Shown piece after piece: positions 1 through 6,071 of a stretch of 6,259 bases of DNA. Origin of the DNA: Phycisphaerales bacterium (GTDB lineage Bacteria > Planctomycetota > Phycisphaerae > Sedimentisphaerales > Anaerobacaceae); assembly GCA_003533825.1 (NCBI GenBank), contig DQCG01000696.1:1-6259 (forward strand), in the 5' to 3' direction. Made by a program: the position numbers and the translations under genes. Under the pieces are notes generated by a model. That model worked only from the letters and a program-made list of their open reading frames with translations, made no database searches and was not told where the DNA came from. Positions within the stretch are counted from its first letter, which is position 1. Each line of letters opens with the position of its first letter.

Positions 1-1
1 T

Positions 2-415
2 CAAAATATTGCGGTTATTTTTGCGGAGAAATATGATCGTCTTGATCCATCCCGAAAGGTGCTCCCCTGGATTCTCAGGATTGCCCGGTACGAGGTGGTG
101 AATCATTTTCGCTCCCAGGGGCGAGAACAGATCATTTTTGACGAGAAGGTTCTGCAGAGGATTGAACGTGCTTTCCACGTCATTCATGATGAATCGGAAG
201 GCATCAAAAAGGCGTTGCATACGTGTATCGAGTCACTCAACGATCGGCCCAGGCATGTCCTGAAGCTCCGCTATTTCCGGGAAATGGAAATTCGGGATAT
301 TTCCCAGCGACTGGGCCTGTCGAGCAATGCTGTTTACATTATACTGTGCCGCGTGCGTGAAGCGCTGGCGAACTGTGTGCAAAAGAAGACTGACGTTCTT
401 TGGAAAGTGACATGA
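2..415 (+). CDS. ECF-type RNA polymerase sigma factor, 5'-truncated by the window edge
   Basis: The reading frame is open from base 2 to a TGA at 413-415, giving 137 residues; the true start lies upstream of the window. The visible part begins in sigma region 2 (QNIAVIFAEKYDRLD, then WILRIARYEVVNHFRSQ), which matches the core-binding and -10 recognition helices of ECF sigma factors. After a short linker comes region 4: SLNDRPRHVLKLRYF, then an HTH made of EIRDISQRLGLSSNAVYIIL and a basic RVREAL end. The style resembles the planctomycete/verrucomicrobial ECF subfamily that is commonly paired with FecR-like proteins. It should direct RNA polymerase to a small regulon. The stop overlaps the start of the next gene by four bases (ATGA), so the two products are probably made in a coupled way and act as a sigma/anti-sigma pair. 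The family call is firm; the regulon is unknown. Confidence 0.9.
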   Translation, partial: QNIAVIFAEKYDRLDPSRKVLPWILRIARYEVVNHFRSQGREQIIFDEKVLQRIERAFHVIHDESEGIKKALHTCIESLNDRPRHVLKLRYFREMEIRDISQRLGLSSNAVYIILCRVREALANCVQKKTDVLWKVT

Positions 416-2190
416 CGGATCCTGTAAAACTAATACACCTGTATATGGATGAGCGACTGACCCCTGAGCAGGCCAATGAGTTGCGCTCCAGACTTCTGGA
501 AGATGCCGATTTCGCCCGGCTGTTTGCACGCTATGGCCTTCTCAATAGCTGTATTCGCAATGAGTTCTTGGAAGAAGATCTTAAGGAGTCAATTGAACAG
601 TTTATTGTCCCCACCTCGGCAGACACCGGAACCAACAAGGATTTCTCCGACACGGATCAGGTCGCCACGGAATCCATTATGAAACCAGAAAAACTGGATG
701 CCGATAAGGTGCATCAAATCAAGGCACGGGCAGAGCAACAATTACATGCCTTTTTGGCTGAGCAGGAGGATTTGAACAGATCACAGTCTTCACTCCCAAG
801 GCCTTCTTTCGATCTCTATGCTGCCTGCCGGGCTTGTGCAACGAAATTGGATATCTTGCTGAAACGGGTTGTCAGGATTGGTGTAAGGACAGCCATTTGT
901 GGTGTTTTTGTCCTTGTCATATTGGGCGGGATTCACTATTGGTTTACTCATCGGGTGGTGGCCACATTAGACGACTCCTCCCACGCCGTGTGGCGTGTTC
1001 CTCGGCAAGAACCTCAGTTACGTCGTGGCTCAATGACACTCGAACAGGGTTATGCTCAACTGACCTTCAAGCAGGGTACCCAGGTGCTTATCCAGGCGCC
1101 CTGTACGTTCAAGCTACAGTCCTCTAATAAAATGGCCTTGGAAAATGGATCAATGACGGCTAATGTTCCCTCTCAGGCTGTGGGCTTTAGAGTGCAAACC
1201 CCCTGGGCAACAGTTGTCGATTATGGTACCGAGTTTGGATTGTCAACTGGACAGACGAATGGTGCTGAGGTTCATGTGTTCGAAGGTAACGTGGGCGTGG
1301 GCGATGCGACCTCCTCCCAAATTGCTACAGAAGGGCAAGCTGCGCATGTAGATCAAGCTGGCCGCATCGGGCTTAAATCACTGGATGATCGTCCAAATCT
1401 ATTCGTGCGTCACATGCCCAAGGCCGGCAGTTGTTTCAGTATACCGGGAAAGCGTCTGGATTTGGCTGATGTCGTGGGAGGAGGTAATGGTTTTGGAACG
1501 GGCGTACAAGGTCGGGCGTTGGATCCTACGAAAGATTATACCAGTTTTACATTCAGGGAGACTATCCTCCGTCGCCCACTAAATAATAGCGGATATAGGG
1601 TCGGATCAGGATTTATCAGTATTGAGAAGCTTCCGTTCATTGACGGGATCTTTGTTCCTAACGGTAGTGACCAATCAACCACCGTCACCTCTACCGGGCT
1701 ACTGTTCGACGATTGCCCGAGCACTCACGGGACATACTATGATGGGATTGTATGCGGGGCTGTTTTTGACGATCAGTATGTTCATGCAGGGCGCCTGGCG
1801 GGACACCGCTATGAAACACCAGAGCAGCCCTCAATCGGAGCCTGTGCAAATGTAGGAATCACCTTTGATCTGGATAACATCCGCGCGAGCATGTCGAACA
1901 TTTTAATTTCTCGTTTCCGGGCCCACTGTGGTATCTCGGAGACATTACCAGATATACAAGAAGAAAAAGATTACGCTCAGGTGAAGGTGACCTTTTGGGT
2001 GCTGGTGGATGGACGGACAGAATATTCCCGAGAGCTGGGCACAGATCCTTTTGAATCTGATCAGATTGACATACAACTCAATCCCAGCAATCGTTTTTTG
2101 ACACTCATAACAACAACACCTCAGGAGAATTTATACTGTTGGAGTATGTTTGCCGAACCTGCATTGGAACTTGAGCGCAAAAACCCTTAG
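412..2190 (+). CDS. FecR-domain membrane protein (probable anti-sigma factor) with NPCBM-like C-terminal domain
   Basis: The product has 592 residues from the ATG at 412. That start was preferred over an in-frame TTG at 400 because it gives the ATGA overlap with the sigma gene and has GGAAAG at 402-407 before it. Residues 1-50 (LIHLYMDERLTPEQANELRSRL) resemble the N-terminal anti-sigma-like helix region of planctomycete FecR proteins; no zinc HxxxCxxC motif is seen. Residues 160-178 form one hydrophobic membrane segment (AICGVFVLVILGGIHYWF). Residues about 184-305 are the FecR domain, with LRRGSMTLEQGYAQL, TPWATVVDYGTEFG (263-276) and VHVFEGNVGV. After a motif DLADVVGGGNGFGTG, residues about 479-587 match the NPCBM pattern: ITFDLDNIR, ISRFRAHCGIS, VTFWVLVDG (526-534) and a closing YCWSMFAEPALEL. 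The predicted topology puts the N-terminus inside and the FecR and NPCBM-like parts outside. By analogy with FecR-type systems it would hold or activate the adjacent sigma factor in response to an external, perhaps carbohydrate, signal. The ligand and the regulatory direction are inferred. Confidence 0.85.
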   Translation: MTDPVKLIHLYMDERLTPEQANELRSRLLEDADFARLFARYGLLNSCIRNEFLEEDLKESIEQFIVPTSADTGTNKDFSDTDQVATESIMKPEKLDADKVHQIKARAEQQLHAFLAEQEDLNRSQSSLPRPSFDLYAACRACATKLDILLKRVVRIGVRTAICGVFVLVILGGIHYWFTHRVVATLDDSSHAVWRVPRQEPQLRRGSMTLEQGYAQLTFKQGTQVLIQAPCTFKLQSSNKMALENGSMTANVPSQAVGFRVQTPWATVVDYGTEFGLSTGQTNGAEVHVFEGNVGVGDATSSQIATEGQAAHVDQAGRIGLKSLDDRPNLFVRHMPKAGSCFSIPGKRLDLADVVGGGNGFGTGVQGRALDPTKDYTSFTFRETILRRPLNNSGYRVGSGFISIEKLPFIDGIFVPNGSDQSTTVTSTGLLFDDCPSTHGTYYDGIVCGAVFDDQYVHAGRLAGHRYETPEQPSIGACANVGITFDLDNIRASMSNILISRFRAHCGISETLPDIQEEKDYAQVKVTFWVLVDGRTEYSRELGTDPFESDQIDIQLNPSNRFLTLITTTPQENLYCWSMFAEPALELERKNP

Positions 2191-2216
2191 CCGGGGATTT
2201 ATTGACTGAACCGGCT
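2189..2216. repeat. Short inverted repeat after the FecR gene (weak hairpin)
   Basis: AGCCGG at 2189-2194 is mirrored by CCGGCT at 2211-2216, with a 16-base loop. It begins at the stop codon of the FecR gene. The stem is only six pairs and only a TTT follows, so it is a poor intrinsic terminator. It may reduce read-through or be chance. Confidence 0.25.
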
Positions 2217-2259
2217 TTGAGTAAGCAATTGTATTATCAATTTTTGTTTGAGGAGTAAG

Positions 2260-2307
2260 ATGATGAAGAAGACCACGTGGATTTTGTTGATGGTGGACGA
2301 TCTTTAA
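2260..2307 (+). other. 15-codon micro-ORF with its own ribosome binding site (leader peptide or gene relic)
   Basis: A good Shine-Dalgarno AGGAG (2251-2255) precedes ATGATG at 2260-2265. The frame reads MMKKTTWILLMVDDL and stops with TAA at 2305-2307, 17 bases before the start of the pseudopilin gene. The beginning (Met, Lys-Lys, then a hydrophobic run) looks like the n- and h-region of a signal peptide, yet the frame ends before any mature protein. It could be a translated leader that feeds ribosomes to the downstream gene, or the stump of a secreted-protein gene whose body was deleted. A chance ORF is also possible. The rest of the 2191-2324 gap shows no other gene and no convincing promoter. 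Confidence 0.4.
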
Positions 2308-2310
2308 TTC

Positions 2311-2317
2311 AGGGGGA
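2311..2317 (+). promoter_or_regulatory. Ribosome binding site that fixes the pseudopilin start
   Basis: AGGGGGA lies seven bases before the ATG at 2325. It supports that ATG over an in-frame GTG at 2277, which would put 16 polar residues in front of the prepilin leader. Confidence 0.65.
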
Positions 2318-2324
2318 TAGAACA

Positions 2325-3131
2325 ATGAAAAAAAGGGCTTTCACTCTTATAGAACTGTTAGTCGTAATCGCTATTGTCGCGGTGTTGATGGCTATCTTAT
2401 TGCCGGGTTTGCAAAGATCTCGTATGCAGGCCAGGAATATCCTCTGCAAATCAAACCTGAGAAGCTACGGTCTCGTGATGCGATTGTACACCGCTGACTG
2501 GGATGATGGCTTGCCGGAATCATTCACCGGGATTTATTCCAGAAAGACTATGGATGAAGCGATAAGTTTAGCCGGGGAGTGGAACCCGTCGGTACCGGCA
2601 GAATATAATCTCAAGCCGGATGGGGCCTACATTCCATATTTACATGCTAATGTCAAAAGTAATATCTGCCCGGTATTCCAGAGCGTTTACCGGGAGAAAT
2701 GGCCTGAACGTGGAAAGCTCGGCTCCACTTACAGTTTCAACTGGTGGCTTAACGCCGACAAACCCATCATTCCCAAGATCACTATGGTCAAACATGCAAA
2801 TCGAACATTTTTCGCCGGTAAAGAATGCATCTGGCAAATGAACGATGAAAACGGAAACAGCATTAATGGGAATATATTTAACGACAATTCTTTATGTACA
2901 TTCTGGAGCGCTAGTGCCAGCCTGCAATGGGTAAAGGATTTCAATCCCGATGATCCTCCACCTTATACTGACGCATTTGGCGAGTATCACAGGGTAGGCG
3001 TGCGTAAGATTTACTCTGCCATGAGAAGCGGCAGTGGATGCGGCGGCGTAAGCAACGCCGTTTGCGTCGATGGTTCTGTGCAGGAAGTTACACCATTCGA
3101 TACACTGAGGTATGCCATAGCAATTAAATAA
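2325..3131 (+). CDS. Prepilin-type N-terminal cleavage/methylation domain protein (type II secretion pseudopilin-like)
   Basis: The product has 268 residues. The N-terminus MKKRAFTLIELLVVIAI is a classic type IV prepilin leader: a short basic stretch, cleavage expected between Ala5 and Phe6, Glu10 at the +5 position, then a hydrophobic helix to about residue 30. The body follows the pattern of the abundant planctomycete pseudopilin-like family: CKSNLRSYGLVMRLYTADWDDGLPES, a CP-containing segment (NICPVF), a YSFNWWLN stretch, and a C-terminal GGVSNAVCVDGSVQEV. In many relatives the end carries an H-X9-DG motif; here the position ten before Asp249 is Cys239 rather than His. After processing by a prepilin peptidase such proteins sit in the inner membrane with a periplasmic globular part, and are thought to take part in type II secretion-like fibres or surface assembly; the exact role is not known for most. 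It lies 73 bases before the large secreted protein gene and may be co-transcribed with it. Confidence 0.9.
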   Translation: MKKRAFTLIELLVVIAIVAVLMAILLPGLQRSRMQARNILCKSNLRSYGLVMRLYTADWDDGLPESFTGIYSRKTMDEAISLAGEWNPSVPAEYNLKPDGAYIPYLHANVKSNICPVFQSVYREKWPERGKLGSTYSFNWWLNADKPIIPKITMVKHANRTFFAGKECIWQMNDENGNSINGNIFNDNSLCTFWSASASLQWVKDFNPDDPPPYTDAFGEYHRVGVRKIYSAMRSGSGCGGVSNAVCVDGSVQEVTPFDTLRYAIAIK

Positions 3132-3190
3132 AAGAGGGTATCCACATTAAATCGTACACTATTAGGAATGCCCGGTTTGAGGTCAATTAG

Positions 3191-3198
3191 GAAGGAGA
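3191..3198 (+). promoter_or_regulatory. Ribosome binding site of the large PA14/LamG gene
   Basis: GAAGGAGA at 3191-3198 is followed six bases later by ATG at 3205. It supports this start, which opens directly onto a signal peptide. The 73-base spacer 3132-3204 shows no clear terminator or promoter. Confidence 0.65.
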
Positions 3199-3204
3199 TT
3201 AATC

Positions 3205-5958
3205 ATGTTTAAGAAGTCAGTGTATTTCGCCGTCGTTTGGGGGCTGTTTTGTCTTGTCGGTACAGCCGGCGCTCTGGGAGAGAAAGGCGAGATCCTATTC
3301 GAGTATTGGGACGGGATAGGCGGTACCCTGGACATTCTTTATAATAGCGACAAATGGCCGTATCAGCCGGATACGTGGGAGTACCGTACCAGCCTGGAAG
3401 GCGAGACCGACTGGGCTGACACCTACTCAACGCGCGTTCGGGGATTCCTGTACCCACCCGATACCGGCACGTATTTCTTCTGGATCGCCAGCGATGATGG
3501 CAGTGAACTATGGCTGAGCAAGGGCGAGGATCCCGGCAGCGCAACCCGAATCGCCAACGTCGCTGAGTGGACAGTCCCGCAGGAGTGGACCAAGTTTCCG
3601 TCGCAACAGTCCGGTGCAATTCATCTCGAAGACAGCAACCGATACTATATCGAGGCCAGGCACGTGGAAGGTGATGGTGGAGACCACCTGGCCGTGGCCT
3701 GGGCCGGCCCCGGCATTGGCTCTGATCCCGTAGTCATCTTGGGCACGTATCTCTCGCCCTTGATTCGTCTGAAGTCCATTTTTCCAAATCCTGCGGATGG
3801 AGCCATTGACGTAAAGCCCACCAATCGCATACTCAGGTGGTCTCCCGGAACAGATCACACCGCCGGGTACTTCGACGTGTACTTAGGGACCGATCCGGAT
3901 AACCTCCTGCTGGTTGCTGACAACAAACCGTTTGCGTCGAAACTGTATGTGCATGCAGCGGGGTTTGAACCTGGCCAGATCTATTACTGGCGCGTGGACG
4001 CGGTCGAGACCGACAAGACCACGATTTGTACAGGCGATCTGTGGTCGTTCTCTGTTCTACCCATGATCGCTAACACGCCCAATCCGGCTGATTGGGCCAG
4101 GAACAAGCTAACGGACGTCGAACTCAATTGGCGGGCGGGCGCAAATGGCGATTTCCATCACGTGTACTTTGGCACCGACAAAGACACGGTGGATAATGCG
4201 GATGAGAACTCGCCCGAGTATAAAGGAAGGACCGTTGGCACAACAACGACGTTCGACCCCGGCGAACTCCAAAGGGGCACTACATACTACTGGCGCGTGG
4301 ATGAGGCCAAGGCCACAGGCGCCAAATGGAAGGGGTTCGTCTGGACATTCAGTACGCTGCCAATCCTCACGATTCACGATCCGGATCTCTTGGGTTGGTG
4401 GAAGCTCGATGAAGGAAGCGGCAACTCGGTAATTGACTGGTCCGGGCACGAAAACCACGGAGAGATCCTTTACCTTAACGGAGGCTTGGGCGACGACGGC
4501 AATGTTTGGGTGGACGACCCTGACAAGGGGATGGTCCTCACCTTCAACGGCAACGATCAGACCGGAGCCGTGGTGAAGGCGGGGAAAATCCCTGCCATAG
4601 GCGCCACTGACAACTTTACCTGGGCGTTCTGGGCCAGGCAGGAAGGGGATGGGACCGGCGAATTTGAGACCATCCTGGGCAATCGTGACGTGGGTGTGGA
4701 TTATCCTCGATTTATTATGTTTACACCGACCAAGTTCGAATACTTCGTTAATACCGGTGAGTATACTGTGAACCACGGAGCAGTTGGGGGTCTTGATTAC
4801 CCCGACTTGCTAGATGGTGTATGGACACATCATGCTATCACCAAAGATGGAACCACCCTGACCTATTATCGCAACGGAATCGAGACCAGGGTGGCTATAA
4901 CGCTTCTCGAGCAGGGAGAAAATGCTTTATATATTGGCGGGGATCTTGTCAGCGGACGGTGGTCCGGGTCGATATATAATGTCAGAATCTACAAGCGTGC
5001 CCTGTCTGTGGAGGAATTAGAGAGTGCGATGAGGCGCGATGCCGCAGTCGCCTGGGATCCAACTCCCACCCACCGGCGCGTTGTAGACATTGAAGGGATT
5101 TCCAGGCTGACCTGGAAGCCCGGCGATAATGCGATCGAGCACGATGTTTACCTTGGTACGGATGCCCATCTGGTTGCCCAGGCGACTCCGGAGGATACTA
5201 CAGGACTTTATCGCAGCCGTCAGAGTGGCATTGATTATACCACGGACGATTTGCAGATGGGCCAAACATACTATTGGCGCATTGACGAGATCAACAACGA
5301 CGGCAGTGTCTCTGAAGGTTACGTATGGTGTTTCACGGTGGCCGCTTATTTGATCGTGGACGATTTCGAGTCCTACAATGACATTGACCCGCCTGATCCC
5401 GAGAGCCACACAATATTTGGGTCGTGGTTGGACGGTTATCTAACACCGACGACAAACGGAGCGCTCGTTGGTTATGACCCTGCTCAACCCCCTTCTCAAC
5501 CTTCTTATATGGAGCATACGATTGTTTATGACGGCAGTCAGTCATTACCCCTTTACTATGACAATAATTCCGCCAGGTACTCTGAGGCAACCTTGACGCT
5601 GGACTATCTTACTAACTGGACCCTGCATGATGTGACCACGCTTGGCATAGCTGTTCATGGGCGTGTGTCCTCTGATGACCCCGCGATTGGTAATAACCCC
5701 GAAAAAATCTATGTAGTGGTCGAGGATACGACCGGCAAAACCGGCATTGCCCACCATCCGGACAATCCTGATGCCACGACTTTTGCTGAATGGACCGAGT
5801 GGTTGATCGATCTGGCCGAGATTGCCGCTCAGGGTGTAGACCTGAGCCATGTGAAGACACTGACTATCAGAATCGGAGATAAGAGCACACCGGGCACAGG
5901 CTTGATATATATTGATGGTATTCGACTCTATCCGGATCTCCTGGTGGGCCTGAATTAG
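3205..5958 (+). CDS. Secreted multidomain protein: PA14, Fn3-like repeats, LamG and C-terminal carbohydrate-binding-like domain
   Basis: The product has 917 residues. Residues 1-23 form a Sec signal peptide (MFKKS, hydrophobic core, GTAGA). Residues about 29-183 are a PA14-like domain (ILFEYWDGIGG, RGFLYPPDTGTYFFWIASDDGSELWLS, YYIEARHVEG). Two Fn3-like modules follow at about 190-288 and 289-386, each with a NPADxA start, a (V/D)VYxGTD strand and a YYWRVD motif (260-265 and 361-366). A LamG / concanavalin A-like domain fills about 392-609 (LLGWWKLDEGSG, DNFTWAFWARQ, GVWTHHAITKDG, SIYNVRIYKRALSVEEL). A third Fn3-like module is at 615-712 (YYWRID 689-694). The end, 718-912, starts VDDFESYND and closes with IDGIRLYP, a beta-rich type frequent in planctomycete secreted proteins and probably a sugar-binding jelly roll. 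No catalytic domain, dockerin, LPXTG or PEP-CTERM signal is seen, so binding or adhesion to polysaccharide is more likely than hydrolysis. The domain calls are from pattern recognition; the ligand is unknown. Confidence 0.88.
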   Translation: MFKKSVYFAVVWGLFCLVGTAGALGEKGEILFEYWDGIGGTLDILYNSDKWPYQPDTWEYRTSLEGETDWADTYSTRVRGFLYPPDTGTYFFWIASDDGSELWLSKGEDPGSATRIANVAEWTVPQEWTKFPSQQSGAIHLEDSNRYYIEARHVEGDGGDHLAVAWAGPGIGSDPVVILGTYLSPLIRLKSIFPNPADGAIDVKPTNRILRWSPGTDHTAGYFDVYLGTDPDNLLLVADNKPFASKLYVHAAGFEPGQIYYWRVDAVETDKTTICTGDLWSFSVLPMIANTPNPADWARNKLTDVELNWRAGANGDFHHVYFGTDKDTVDNADENSPEYKGRTVGTTTTFDPGELQRGTTYYWRVDEAKATGAKWKGFVWTFSTLPILTIHDPDLLGWWKLDEGSGNSVIDWSGHENHGEILYLNGGLGDDGNVWVDDPDKGMVLTFNGNDQTGAVVKAGKIPAIGATDNFTWAFWARQEGDGTGEFETILGNRDVGVDYPRFIMFTPTKFEYFVNTGEYTVNHGAVGGLDYPDLLDGVWTHHAITKDGTTLTYYRNGIETRVAITLLEQGENALYIGGDLVSGRWSGSIYNVRIYKRALSVEELESAMRRDAAVAWDPTPTHRRVVDIEGISRLTWKPGDNAIEHDVYLGTDAHLVAQATPEDTTGLYRSRQSGIDYTTDDLQMGQTYYWRIDEINNDGSVSEGYVWCFTVAAYLIVDDFESYNDIDPPDPESHTIFGSWLDGYLTPTTNGALVGYDPAQPPSQPSYMEHTIVYDGSQSLPLYYDNNSARYSEATLTLDYLTNWTLHDVTTLGIAVHGRVSSDDPAIGNNPEKIYVVVEDTTGKTGIAHHPDNPDATTFAEWTEWLIDLAEIAAQGVDLSHVKTLTIRIGDKSTPGTGLIYIDGIRLYPDLLVGLN

Positions 5959-5995
5959 CAGACAAAAAATGTTAACCCTTTGTAGGAGGATTTAT

Positions 5996-6037
5996 GTGAA
6001 GACTTTAACAGATGCCCTTGTGGGTCTAAGTGAGTAA
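5996..6037 (+). pseudogene. 13-codon start-plus-end micro-ORF inside the tandem repeat (probable gene relic)
   Basis: A GTG at 5996, after the AGGAGGA at 5984-5990, opens the frame MKTLTDALVGLSE, which ends with TAA at 6035-6037. The first four residues equal the start of the next gene (MKTL), and the last eight resemble the end of the preceding one (DALVGLSE against DLLVGLN). The frame thus looks like the head of one secreted-protein gene joined to the tail of another with nothing between. The overlapping ATG at 5994 is followed at once by TGA, a start-stop pair, which may lower translation from this site. It could be the scar of a deleted gene, the junction of a local duplication, or a leader peptide. 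Translation is unproven. Confidence 0.5.
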
Positions 6038-6057
6038 ACAAGTAATGTTAACTTTTT

Positions 6058-6065
6058 TAGGAGGA
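6058..6065 (+). promoter_or_regulatory. Strong ribosome binding site of the last gene
   Basis: TAGGAGGA at 6058-6065 lies six bases before the ATG at 6072. The same box occurs at 5983-5990 in front of the 13-codon micro-ORF, where the spacing is tighter and the start is GTG. Confidence 0.75.
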
Positions 6066-6071
6066 TTTATT

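Noticed and set aside
400..411. An upstream TTG start for the FecR gene
   Set aside because: The ATG at 412 gives the typical ATGA coupling and a better-placed GGAAAG; the TTG has no ribosome binding site at a good distance.
2202..2237. A possible sigma-70 promoter with TTGACT at 2202 and TATTAT at 2232
   Set aside because: The spacing is 24 bases, far from the usual 16-18, and TTGAGT at 2217 is only nine bases from TATTAT.
3044..3060. A perfect six-pair hairpin (CGGCGT, AAGCA loop, ACGCCG) followed by TTT
   Set aside because: It sits inside the pseudopilin coding region, about 70 bases before the stop, over conserved codons, and the T-run is too short for a terminator.
3209..3858. Two overlapping minus-strand frames of 136 and 116 codons opposite the PA14 region
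   Set aside because: The protein sequences are Arg/Pro-rich without motifs, and the opposite strand encodes a convincing signal peptide and PA14 domain.
4108..4776. A 222-codon open frame on the minus strand inside the PA14/LamG gene
   Set aside because: It lies fully opposite a gene with clear domains, has no signal peptide or recognisable motif, and reads as a shadow of the GC-rich coding strand.
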